A DNA stretch of 5,273 nucleotides from Bacteroidales bacterium. Its GTDB lineage: Bacteria; Bacteroidota; Bacteroidia; Bacteroidales; VadinHA17. A program made the translations under genes and the position numbers. The stretch lies in NCBI GenBank assembly GCA_027451265.1, contig DAIDJT010000189.1, positions 1 through 5,273 of the forward strand, read 5' to 3'. The notes under the pieces were generated by a model. The model was given only the letters and a program-made list of their open reading frames with translations. It did not search any database and was not told where the DNA came from. Position 1 is the stretch's first letter; the number at the start of each line of letters is the position of its first letter. Positions 1-5,273 of this stretch are shown piece by piece.

Positions 1-207
1 AACAGGGTAAGGATACTAAACAAGGCTAACGGCACTGTCATGGTATACCAGCTGGTGCCCGAAGGCGAAGCTAACCTCAAGGAGGGGAAACTCGCTGCCA
101 CATCACCCATTGCACAGGGACTGATGGGCAGGAAGGTGGGAGATGTTGTACAGGTCAAGGTGCCTGCCGGAACAATCCCGTTCGAGATAATGGAGATATC
201 AATCTGA
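1..207 (+). CDS. greA: Transcription elongation factor GreA, C-terminal part (5' truncated by window edge)
   Basis: The frame is open from base 1 and ends at TGA 205-207, giving the last 68 residues of a protein whose start lies outside the window. They match the C-terminal FKBP-like domain of GreA/GreB, including the conserved run TSPIAQGLMGRKVGDVV and the P-A-G-x-x-x-F/Y-E-I ending. In this family the C-terminal domain docks on RNA polymerase near the secondary channel, while the N-terminal coiled coil (not visible here) reaches the active site and stimulates cleavage of backtracked RNA. GreA is usually about 155-160 residues, so roughly 40% is present. The HIT gene begins 12 nt downstream on the same strand, so the two are probably co-transcribed. 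GreA rather than GreB is inferred from the HIT neighbour and general resemblance, since the coiled coil cannot be inspected. Confidence 0.9.
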   Translation, partial: NRVRILNKANGTVMVYQLVPEGEANLKEGKLAATSPIAQGLMGRKVGDVVQVKVPAGTIPFEIMEISI

Positions 208-219
208 AATCATTATTGT

Positions 220-618
220 ATGGCATCAATCTTTACACGCATTGTCAATGGTGAAATACCCTGCTACAGGGTGGCAGAGAATGACCGCTATATTGCATTC
301 CTTGACGTGAGGCCGCTAAAACCGGGTCACACCCTCGTGGTGCCGAAGCAGGAAGTGGATTATATCTTTGACCTGGATGAGAATACCCTTGCCGGAATGA
401 TGCTCTTCGCACAGAAAGTGGCCAGGGCAATGAAGGAAGTGGTTGAATGCAAAAGAATAGGTGTGGTAGTGATAGGGCTCGAAGTGCCTCACGCCCATAT
501 TCACCTTATCCCCATCACCAAGGAGACGGATCTGCTCTTTACAAATCCCAGGATCCAGCTCTCACCTGAAGAAAATGAAAGACTGGCGAGAGAGATAGGT
601 GCACGCGTGAAACTCTGA
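220..618 (+). CDS. HIT family (Hint-like) nucleotide-binding hydrolase
   Basis: This 132-residue cytoplasmic protein has the usual length for the histidine-triad Hint branch. The N-terminus (SIFTRIVNGEIPCYRV, residues 3-18) and the block LKPGHTLVVPKQ (33-44) are typical of the fold. The signature H-x-H-x-H is at residues 91, 93 and 95 within EVPHAHIHLIP; in this family the middle histidine (H93) is the nucleophile that forms a nucleotidyl intermediate. Family members hydrolyse phosphoramidates and aminoacyl-adenylates of purine nucleotides; the physiological substrate here is unknown. The ATG at 220 is 12 nt after the greA stop, has no Shine-Dalgarno sequence (normal for Bacteroidota), and sits directly before the family N-terminus. 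No promoter is visible in the gap, so expression probably depends on the greA transcript, ending at the terminator at 666-698. Confidence 0.95.
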   Translation: MASIFTRIVNGEIPCYRVAENDRYIAFLDVRPLKPGHTLVVPKQEVDYIFDLDENTLAGMMLFAQKVARAMKEVVECKRIGVVVIGLEVPHAHIHLIPITKETDLLFTNPRIQLSPEENERLAREIGARVKL

Positions 619-665
619 CCCTGGGTCAGTCAAAAGAAAAGCAGCACCAAACTGCCCCGAAAACA

Positions 666-698
666 AAAAAAGCCCCCGTCACCGACAGGGGCTTTTTT
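666..698. terminator. Bidirectional rho-independent terminator between convergent genes
   Basis: An 11-bp perfect stem pairs 666-676 with 688-698 (A6-GCCCC against GGGGC-T6). After one C/A mismatch (677/687) three more pairs follow, GTC 678-680 with GAC 684-686, closing a 3-nt loop. The run of A on the left and run of T on the right give a U-tract in both directions. It therefore fits the greA-HIT transcript from the left and the small cysteine-rich gene (stop at 715) from the right. Confidence 0.9.
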
Positions 699-714
699 AT
701 AATCAGGAGATTCT

Positions 715-1032
715 TTACTTCTTTCCTGCGCAGCACGGGGCAGTTGAGGCGGTGCCTTCCTTTGCAGGAACCACTTCACCCTTCTTGTCGCCGCAAGTTG
801 CAGCTGACGGACACTTAGAGCAGTCTGTGCCTTTGGCGGCGGCAGCTGCGTCTTTCTTGCATGCATCGGCGGTTGAGCCGCATACATCGCACTTGCCGTC
901 CTTGTTCTGATCGACAAAGGTACACTCACTCTTGTTGTGCTTCTTTTCCTTGTCGGTTGTCTGAGCATAGACCCCTGCAGCCACGACCATCATCGCGATG
1001 AGAATCAAGCTGCCAATCATCCATTTCTTCAT
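715..1032 (-). CDS. Small secreted cysteine-rich protein of unknown function
   Basis: The product is 105 residues and I do not recognise a named family. Residues 1-23 form a clear Sec signal peptide: MKKWM, then a hydrophobic core (GSLILIAMMVVAAG), then VYA before Q24, which fits signal peptidase I. There is no lipobox cysteine, so the protein should be soluble in the periplasm or exported. The mature part of about 82 residues has nine cysteines (37, 48, 51, 58, 71, 74, 80, 100, 101), two as CxxC pairs (48/51 and 71/74) and one as a terminal CC. Residues 41-52 (DQNKDGKCDVCG) resemble a calcium-loop D-x-N-x-D-G pattern joined to a CxxC. An alanine stretch at 62-66 links the two cysteine clusters. 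Metal binding or a disulfide-rich fold is plausible but only inferred. The ATG at 1032 is preceded by A/T-rich sequence without a Shine-Dalgarno. The gene is a single transcription unit ending at the shared terminator. Confidence 0.85.
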   Translation of the reverse strand: MKKWMIGSLILIAMMVVAAGVYAQTTDKEKKHNKSECTFVDQNKDGKCDVCGSTADACKKDAAAAAKGTDCSKCPSAATCGDKKGEVVPAKEGTASTAPCCAGKK

Positions 1033-1115
1033 ACTAATCGTTAATTTGTTTGTTTATTAAACGTGTGCAATATAGAAAAATTTTAAATAGCCGGTCATGT
1101 AAGTTACAAATATCA

Positions 1116-1123
1116 TACCTTTG
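1116..1123 (+). promoter_or_regulatory. Candidate Bacteroidota -7 promoter element (TACCTTTG) for comF
   Basis: TACCTTTG is an exact match to the TAnnTTTG element used by the primary sigma factor of Bacteroidota. It ends 20 nt before the GTG start of the ComF gene, implying a very short leader. No good TTG-type -33 element lies 19-21 nt upstream, so the call rests on the -7 box and position alone. On the opposite strand no exact match serves the cysteine-rich gene; the nearest are GATATTTG (1114 to 1107) and TATATTG (1074 to 1068). Confidence 0.45.
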
Positions 1124-1143
1124 ATGATACTTCTCGCTGCGAA

Positions 1144-1854
1144 GTGTTTCATATTAAAGATATTGCCGACGATTTTCTGAGCCTGTTCCTGCCACGGCCC
1201 TGCCTGTCATGCGGCATTCACCTGGTCAGAGGTGAGGAGGTGCTCTGTACGGCTTGTTTGCTTGACATGGCGCGCACCGACTATCACCTGCGGCGTGGCA
1301 ACATGCTTGAGCAGGCGTTCTGGGGAAGGTGCCTGCTGGAGAGGGCAGCGGCATTTTCGGTTTATAACCGCGGCAGCCGGATAAGAAAGCTGATTCACCT
1401 GCTGAAGTACTCAGGCAGAAAGGATATCGGCATCATGCTGGGTGGGCTGTACGGTTCCGTACTGGCTGAGAGCGGATTCACCACGGGGATTGACATGATT
1501 GTTCCCGTGCCGCTTGATCCGGCCAGGGAGAGGCGCCGTGGATACAACCAGAGCAGGTGCATTGCCGAAGGGATAGCCTCCCACTGCGGCCTGCCGGTAA
1601 GAAGTGACATACTGTTACGTACCGGGAGATCGGGCTCTCAGACAAGCAGGGGAAGGTATGAGAGATGGGAGAATGTTGAAGGGCTCTTCGCTGTAGGCAG
1701 ACCCGGAGATATAGCCGGCAGCCATGTGCTTCTTGTTGATGATGTCATCACCACCGGGTCCACGGTGGAAGCCTGTGTAACAGCCCTTCAGTCTGCCGGT
1801 GGCGTCAGGGTCAGCGTGGCAGCCCTTGCCGCAGCACAGAAGCTTACTGTCTGA
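1144..1854 (+). CDS. comF: ComF family phosphoribosyltransferase-like protein
   Basis: This 236-residue protein has the full ComF layout. An N-terminal double zinc-knuckle carries C20-x-x-C23 and C35-x-x-C38 after FLPRPC. The middle has the ComF block PVPLDPARERRRGYNQS (121-137). The C-terminus has a type I phosphoribosyltransferase PRPP-binding motif, VLLVDDVITTGST (196-208). In naturally transformable bacteria ComF helps take up or process incoming single-stranded DNA in the cytoplasm. It is also widespread in species not known to be competent, so the role here is unproven and no other competence gene is nearby. The start is GTG at 1144. The frame is open upstream only back to a TAA at 1084 and contains no ATG, GTG or TTG there, while the next internal ATG falls after the zinc knuckle. 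The last six residues and the TGA lie inside a 22-bp repeat shared with the end of ruvC. Confidence 0.93.
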   Translation: MFHIKDIADDFLSLFLPRPCLSCGIHLVRGEEVLCTACLLDMARTDYHLRRGNMLEQAFWGRCLLERAAAFSVYNRGSRIRKLIHLLKYSGRKDIGIMLGGLYGSVLAESGFTTGIDMIVPVPLDPARERRRGYNQSRCIAEGIASHCGLPVRSDILLRTGRSGSQTSRGRYERWENVEGLFAVGRPGDIAGSHVLLVDDVITTGSTVEACVTALQSAGGVRVSVAALAAAQKLTV

Positions 1855-1855
1855 T
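1834..1855 (+). repeat. 22-bp perfect direct repeat, copy 1 (end of comF)
   Basis: This segment is identical over 22 bp to 1920-1941, an offset of 86 bp. It contains the HindIII-like core AAGCTT flanked by ACAG and CTGT, so each copy is also an imperfect palindrome. Here it encodes the last six residues of ComF and its TGA stop. The identity breaks at both edges (A/G before, A/C after). Confidence 0.95.
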
Positions 1856-1864
1856 AATACCCGG

Positions 1865-1919
1865 CAGCCAGCTTCGGTGCGGAGCCTTAATGAATGCTAT
1901 GACTCATCAGCCAGCTCGG
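1865..1919 (+). repeat. Short imperfect direct repeats inside the comF-ruvC gap
   Basis: CAGCCAGCTTCGG (1865-1877) recurs as CAGCCAGCTCGG (1908-1919), 43 bp later. Without gaps, 1865-1892 and 1908-1935 agree at 20 of 28 positions, with five of the eight differences being transitions. The second copy runs straight into the downstream 22-bp repeat, so the first may be a decayed partial copy of the same unit. The core 9-bp identity is certain; the longer relationship is tentative. Confidence 0.5.
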
Positions 1920-1941
1920 GCACAGAAGCTTACTGTCTGAT
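1920..1941 (+). repeat. 22-bp perfect direct repeat, copy 2 (end of ruvC)
   Basis: This second copy of the 1834-1855 sequence has the same orientation on the + strand. It holds the TAA stop (1932 to 1930) and the last three codons (Ile-Arg-Gln) of ruvC read on the - strand. The two copies bracket a 64-bp spacer between the convergent genes. No terminal inverted repeats or transposase accompany them. Confidence 0.95.
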
Positions 1942-2493
1942 CCTGTCGCTGTTCTTCTTTATGAAATCGCCCCAGTTTTTGTATTCCCTTGACGCCACCG
2001 GTTTGCTGCTCTGATAAAAATGACACATGGCGGCACCGAGAGCGTCAGTTGCATCAAGGACCATTGACTCGCCCCTGAATGAGAGGATTGTCTGAAGCAT
2101 CGAGGCCACCTGTTCCTTGCTGGCCTGACCCCTGCCTGTGATTGACATCTTTATCATCCTGGGGGCATACTCAGATACCGGCAGATCACGGTAGAGCGCG
2201 GCAGCAATGGCTGCACCCTGCGCCCTGCCCAACTTCAGCATGCTCTGTACGTTCTTTCCGAAGAAGGGTGCCTCAATTGCAAACTCGTCAGGATGATACC
2301 GGTCAATCAGTTCAAGGGTCTGCTCAAAGATGGTCCGTATCTTCCGGAAATGATTCTCCTCCTTGCGCAGATCAATAATGCCAAGAGTGATAAGCGACGG
2401 GCTTTTGCCCGACACGGTTATCAATCCGTATCCGGTAACAGTTGTCCCGGGGTCTATGCCCAGGATAATCCTTTCAGACTGAACAGGCTTCAC
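1930..2493 (-). CDS. ruvC: Holliday junction resolvase RuvC (crossover junction endodeoxyribonuclease)
   Basis: The product is 187 residues when started at GTG 2493, normal for RuvC. It cuts four-way DNA junctions symmetrically as a dimer, acting with the RuvAB branch-migration motor in recombinational repair. The four acidic metal ligands of the RNase H-like fold are visible: D14 in LGIDPGTT, E74 in AIEAPFFGKN, and D147/D150 in LDATDALGAA. The stretch KLGRAQGAAIAAAL (87-100) and the QASKEQV region (123-129) are also typical. An in-frame ATG at 2559 would add 22 residues (rich in Arg/Ala/Pro) not expected in RuvC and would overlap the upstream gene by 70 bp. The GTG overlaps the peptidase stop as GTGA, which argues for GTG and translational coupling. 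The C-terminus ...KKNSDRIRQ looks natural, with its stop inside the 22-bp repeat. No other ruv gene is in view. Confidence 0.95.
   Translation of the reverse strand: MKPVQSERIILGIDPGTTVTGYGLITVSGKSPSLITLGIIDLRKEENHFRKIRTIFEQTLELIDRYHPDEFAIEAPFFGKNVQSMLKLGRAQGAAIAAALYRDLPVSEYAPRMIKMSITGRGQASKEQVASMLQTILSFRGESMVLDATDALGAAMCHFYQSSKPVASREYKNWGDFIKKNSDRIRQ
2490..2493 (-). promoter_or_regulatory. GTGA stop-start overlap coupling peptidase and ruvC
   Basis: On the - strand, GTG (2493-2491) begins ruvC and TGA (2492-2490) ends the peptidase gene. Such 4-base overlaps usually mean that a terminating ribosome restarts on the next frame. An AGGA lies only one base before the GTG, too close for a normal Shine-Dalgarno, so re-initiation is the likelier route. 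This site decides the ruvC start. Confidence 0.75.
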
Positions 2494-3827
2494 TTCCTGT
2501 AAGCTTGCGGTGGGCCAAGAAAGAGCTCCGTGGGCTGCTGGTTTCCTTCTTCTGACCATATCCGGGGACGCCTCACAGGCAGAGCTGACGCTGACTTCTT
2601 ACCCTGAAGCACACCTATGGCTGCCTTGAGCGAGGCCTCTTCCGGATCACCGAAGTCGTGTGTTATGTCATCAGCGGCACGGACATCAGGCACAAGCCCT
2701 TCATAGAACCGGCCCTGGTCTGCGGCATTAAGGTATTCAAAGGTGATGGGGGCAAAGACATACTGGTAATCAGGTTCAGGAACACTGGTTGAAGGGAACG
2801 GAAATCCCCAGATGTTCATCCCGGCCGGCTTGCCGTGGGTGGTGTCGCCTACAAGCGTCACATCGACATAAGGCTTCAGGCTGTTGATGACAACCTCACT
2901 GGCGGAGGCCGAACTGCGTGTGGTAATGAAAACGACGCGGTCAAGGCCAAGCGGGCTTACCGTCCTTACAAACTTATAACTCTCATTCCACTCAGGACCC
3001 ACAAGACTGTTATAGGTAAGCTTGTAGCACACCTTTGTCGTGTCATCCCATGTAAGCACAAGACTGGCAAGTTGCTGGGCTATATCCATGTATCCTCCGG
3101 TATTGTAACGGAGGTCAATTATGAGGTCAGTGACATTGCTGGCCTTGAAACTGGCAAAGGCTTCGTTGAGCTCATGCTCTGACGGGTCAATGAAAGTCTC
3201 AAAACAGAGGTAACCGGTCTTGCCGCTGGGGAGGTCAAGGACCTTTGATGCCGTCACAGAGTTAATTGTGAAGCTTGACTTGACCGAGGTATATGTGACT
3301 TCCTGGCCATCCGGGTTGATGAATTTGAACGTGTTTGACGTTCCTGCCGTAGAGGGCCCCATCAGGTTATTGTACGCAGTGTTGTTTCCTGAAATGAAGA
3401 TGGGAGCAATGAGTGTGCCGTTTATTTCCTTGACTATCCATCCTCTTCTGACTCCTTTTGGCCACAGGTCGGAGCCCTCGTAAAGGCTTACCACCCTGAC
3501 GTTGTTTGCCTCGTCAAGACCCATTCTGATACCGTGGCCAACAAAGCTTCCCTCCATTGATGCCATGAAACTCTCATAGTCGGTAACGAAGCTCCACCTG
3601 TCCATCTGCTTGTACCTCAGGGCTTCCATTAAGTCCTCAGGGTTGTCATAGTCAGATACCTTGACAGTAGGCATTGTGCTGTACCAGAGATAGACATACT
3701 TCATCAGGTCATACAGGCCATCACGTGCACGTTCTTCAACAGTAGGTGTATTAACAGGCTCCGGGTCTTTCCTGCATCCGTAGATCAATGGTATAACCAG
3801 GAGGGATATAAGCAGTACCTTTTTCAT
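2490..3827 (-). CDS. S41 family (C-terminal processing type) peptidase, predicted surface lipoprotein
   Basis: The start at ATG 3827 gives 445 residues beginning MKKVLLISLLVIPLIYGC, a lipoprotein signal with the acylated cysteine at 18. An ATG at 3857 would put ten extra residues before this signal and is rejected. The residues after Cys18 (RKDPEP) are charged, loosely like Bacteroidota surface-export signals. The order of parts is an N-terminal helical region with a VYLWY motif (about 30-55), a PDZ-like segment (about 97-140, GHGIRMG to VKEINGT), then the S41 catalytic fold. This fold has DLRYNTGG (238-245) and SASASE holding the probable nucleophile Ser308, with Lys333 in THGK as general base. 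The Ser-Lys spacing of 25 equals that in E. coli Prc. Such enzymes cleave proteins in the envelope; the substrate is unknown. The last ~40 residues are a basic/polar tail. It lies 47 nt after the permease gene and overlaps ruvC by 4 bp. Confidence 0.92.
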   Translation of the reverse strand: MKKVLLISLLVIPLIYGCRKDPEPVNTPTVEERARDGLYDLMKYVYLWYSTMPTVKVSDYDNPEDLMEALRYKQMDRWSFVTDYESFMASMEGSFVGHGIRMGLDEANNVRVVSLYEGSDLWPKGVRRGWIVKEINGTLIAPIFISGNNTAYNNLMGPSTAGTSNTFKFINPDGQEVTYTSVKSSFTINSVTASKVLDLPSGKTGYLCFETFIDPSEHELNEAFASFKASNVTDLIIDLRYNTGGYMDIAQQLASLVLTWDDTTKVCYKLTYNSLVGPEWNESYKFVRTVSPLGLDRVVFITTRSSASASEVVINSLKPYVDVTLVGDTTHGKPAGMNIWGFPFPSTSVPEPDYQYVFAPITFEYLNAADQGRFYEGLVPDVRAADDITHDFGDPEEASLKAAIGVLQGKKSASALPVRRPRIWSEEGNQQPTELFLGPPQAYRK

Positions 3828-3845
3828 ATTCAGCAAAGTTTGGTT

Positions 3846-3853
3846 CAAAAGTA
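3846..3853 (-). promoter_or_regulatory. Candidate internal -7 promoter element (TACTTTTG) for peptidase-ruvC
   Basis: Read on the - strand, 3853 to 3846 is TACTTTTG, an exact TAnnTTTG match. It falls in the only real gap of the minus-strand gene train and ends 18 nt before the peptidase ATG at 3827, nearly the same geometry as the comF candidate. No TTG-type -33 box is seen at the usual distance. If active, it would allow peptidase and ruvC expression independent of serS. Confidence 0.45.
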
Positions 3854-3874
3854 ACAAAAAATGTGCCGCTTGGT

Positions 3875-4759
3875 TTACGCTTTCCCTGCCCTGTTCTGCC
3901 AGATGACGCTGCCAATGATCAGAAGCAGGCCCAGCGGGGTTGTAAAATAAACAGGTTCGTCAATGATAAAGTGGAGCAGGATGAGTGAAATGAAGGGAGC
4001 AAAGTATACCAGGTTGCTTACCTTATCGGTTGTCTCGGAGAGCTGCAGTGCTTTAAGCCAGAGCCAGAAGGTGATTCCCATCTCGAAGAAGCCGCAGTAC
4101 ACTGATGCTGCCACTCCCCTGAGGCTTACCGCGTGTGCGAATGAGCCGGTGACAGCCATAAGGATGAGCATGTAGGCTGACCCGAAGATAAAGCTGGTAA
4201 AGAGTTTTACTGACTCATCGCGCCTGTCGCGTACGTTGAGGACGAAGTAAAGCGCCCACAGCACTCCGCTGACAAGTGCAAGCATCACACCCACCGTATC
4301 TGACCGCCCGGGACTCAGAGGAGCACCCTGTGATGAGATGATATAGACCCCCACAAGGCTTAAGCCGAGTGCAAGAAAGCTGCGGGCCGGTATGCGGTGA
4401 CCCAGCAGCGGTATGGAAAAGAAGACCAGGATGATGGGCCATATCATGTTGATGGGCTGTGCTACCTGGCCGGGAAGGCGGCTGTAGGCGGTGAGGAGGA
4501 TAAGGTAATACCCCACGGGATTAATGAACCCGAAAAGGGCTGACCAGACCAGATCACGACGGGTGGTCTCCTTCAGCAGGCACAGTTTCCCGGTAAGGAC
4601 CATAACCACAAAAAGGACTGCAGTTGAGACAATTGTGGTGATACCAAGCATTGTCACTATGCTAAGCTCCGAAAGAGCTATCTTGAAAGCTGTAGGGATA
4701 GTGCCCCAGAGAATTACTGAGAGGGCGGCATAGGTATATGCCTGCTGGCTCCTTTTCAT
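3875..4759 (-). CDS. EamA/DMT superfamily permease (RhaT-like, 10 TM)
   Basis: This inner-membrane protein of 294 residues has ten predicted helices at about 8-28, 34-56, 70-92, 100-119, 126-144, 154-175, 185-205, 213-235, 246-266 and 271-288. That is two EamA repeats of five, the standard length and topology of drug/metabolite transporters. Typical features are SVILWGTIPTAFKIAL in helix 1, the matching LVSGVLWALYFVLNV in helix 6, and the P-rich end of helix 9 (VYFAPFISLIL) followed by a conserved-looking E in IIDEPV. Family members move amino acids, nucleotide sugars, purines and other small metabolites, often outward. The substrate cannot be read from sequence. The ATG at 4759 is 5 nt after the serS stop, so co-transcription is very likely. 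No Shine-Dalgarno is present. The stop is TAA at 3877-3875. Confidence 0.92.
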   Translation of the reverse strand: MKRSQQAYTYAALSVILWGTIPTAFKIALSELSIVTMLGITTIVSTAVLFVVMVLTGKLCLLKETTRRDLVWSALFGFINPVGYYLILLTAYSRLPGQVAQPINMIWPIILVFFSIPLLGHRIPARSFLALGLSLVGVYIISSQGAPLSPGRSDTVGVMLALVSGVLWALYFVLNVRDRRDESVKLFTSFIFGSAYMLILMAVTGSFAHAVSLRGVAASVYCGFFEMGITFWLWLKALQLSETTDKVSNLVYFAPFISLILLHFIIDEPVYFTTPLGLLLIIGSVIWQNRAGKA

Positions 4760-4764
4760 GATTT

Positions 4765-5273
4765 TCAGCTGATCATTCCGAACCCTGTATAGGGAACGAG
4801 TATGTCAGGGATCCTTATTCCTTCAGGTGTCTGGTTGTTCTCAAGAAGGGCAGCCACGATTCTCGGCAGTGCCAGGGCGCTTCCGTTCAGGGTATGGCAC
4901 AGTGTGGTCTGTTTGGCTCCCTTCTCCCTGAAACGGCACTTCAGCCTGTTGGCCTGAAACGCCTCAAAGTTGGATGTTGAGCTTACCTCCAGCCAGCGCT
5001 GCTGAGCAGCTGACCAGACCTCAAAGTCGTAGGTCATGGCCGAGGTGAACGATATGTCGCCCCCGCAAAGCCTGACTATCCTGTAAGGCAGTTCAAGTTT
5101 TGCAAGCAGGCTCTCCACATGCTTCACCATCTCCTCAAGCGCCTCGTATGATTTTTCAGGATGAGCTATCTGCACTATCTCTACCTTGTCAAACTGGTGG
5201 AGCCTGTTGAGGCCCCTGACATGCGCACCCCACGAGCCTGCTTCGCGGCGGAAGCAGGGAGTGTATCCCATGT
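4765..5273 (-). CDS. serS: Seryl-tRNA synthetase, C-terminal part (5' end beyond window edge)
   Basis: The frame is open to the right edge, so the methionine at 5271 is internal rather than a start. About 168-169 residues of an enzyme usually near 420-430 are present. The window holds class II motif 2 (GYTPCFRREAGSWGAHVRG, then LNRLHQFDKVE) and motif 3 (TLNGSALALPRIVAALLENNQ), with its invariant arginine contacting ATP. Between them come the serine-pocket and core elements LCGGDISFTSAMTYDFEVW and WLEVSSTSNFEAFQANR. It attaches serine to tRNA-Ser, and to tRNA-Sec where present, in the cytoplasm. The C-terminus IRIPDILVPYTGFGMIS closes as expected in Bacteroidota homologues. It appears to be the upstream member of the minus-strand train leading into the permease; its promoter is out of view. 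Confidence 0.95.
   Translation of the reverse strand, partial: MGYTPCFRREAGSWGAHVRGLNRLHQFDKVEIVQIAHPEKSYEALEEMVKHVESLLAKLELPYRIVRLCGGDISFTSAMTYDFEVWSAAQQRWLEVSSTSNFEAFQANRLKCRFREKGAKQTTLCHTLNGSALALPRIVAALLENNQTPEGIRIPDILVPYTGFGMIS

Noticed and set aside
630..968. 112-residue minus-strand open frame
   Set aside because: It runs across the terminator and overlaps the signal-peptide gene in another frame; its Arg/Gln/Pro-rich product looks like a shadow translation.
1871..1885. Hairpin as terminator between comF and ruvC
   Set aside because: The stem is only 5 bp with one G-T pair, and no T-run follows on either strand.
1834..1941. Two-repeat CRISPR-like unit
   Set aside because: Only two copies exist, the 64-bp spacer is too long, each repeat overlaps a gene end, and no cas gene is present.
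1834..1941. Small mobile element with 22-bp target duplications
   Set aside because: The 64-bp interior has no terminal inverted repeats and no gene, and 22 bp is unusually long for a target duplication. It is kept only as an alternative origin.
1799..2014. 71-residue plus-strand frame across the comF-ruvC junction
   Set aside because: It overlaps both gene ends out of frame and has no family resemblance; its openness comes from the surrounding coding DNA.
2494..2559. N-terminal extension of RuvC from ATG 2559
   Set aside because: It lies inside the peptidase coding sequence, has no RuvC-like character, and the GTGA overlap gives a better start.
2835..3483. Plus-strand open frames of 115 and 87 residues opposite the peptidase
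   Set aside because: They are antisense shadows of a well-supported S41 gene, with no recognisable domain or start signals.
3828..3857. Longer peptidase start at ATG 3857
   Set aside because: It would bury the lipoprotein signal ten residues from the N-terminus and overlaps the candidate promoter box.
1..5273. Defence, toxin-antitoxin, phage, tRNA or rRNA genes
   Set aside because: All sizeable frames are accounted for by the listed genes, and no cloverleaf or rRNA-like stretch was seen in the short gaps.

Overview
This 5.3-kb window looks like ordinary chromosomal DNA from a member of the Bacteroidota, probably an uncultured member of the Bacteroidales. Four things point that way: the greA-HIT gene pair, a seryl-tRNA synthetase of Bacteroidota type, an S41 peptidase lipoprotein with an acidic/basic stretch after the lipobox cysteine, and the near absence of Shine-Dalgarno sequences combined with TAnnTTTG promoter-like motifs. 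Base composition is near 50% GC throughout, and no segment stands out as recently acquired. The taxonomic placement is inferred from protein resemblance and signals, not from a search.

Layout, left to right. Positions 1-618 carry the end of greA followed by a HIT-family nucleotide hydrolase, both on the + strand. A strong bidirectional terminator (666-698) separates them from a convergent small secreted cysteine-rich protein (715-1032, - strand). A short divergent intergenic region (1033-1143) with a TAnnTTTG motif precedes a GTG-started ComF-family phosphoribosyltransferase (1144-1854, + strand). ComF converges on ruvC, and the 75-bp gap between them is bracketed by two perfect copies of a 22-bp direct repeat, each supplying the stop codon of one of the two genes.

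The rest of the window is a minus-strand gene train, read from right to left: serS (3' part only), a ten-helix EamA/DMT permease, an S41 peptidase lipoprotein, and ruvC. Spacing is 5 nt between serS and the permease, 47 nt between the permease and the peptidase (with a possible internal promoter), and a GTGA stop-start overlap between the peptidase and ruvC. The genes serve unrelated jobs (tRNA charging, export, envelope proteolysis, Holliday-junction resolution), so this is a housekeeping transcription unit rather than a pathway operon.

No phage, transposon, CRISPR, toxin-antitoxin or defence gene was found, and I see no convincing new multi-gene system. The points most worth a second look are the 22-bp repeat that ends both comF and ruvC, the nine-cysteine secreted protein of unknown function, and the coupled start that corrects the N-terminus of RuvC.
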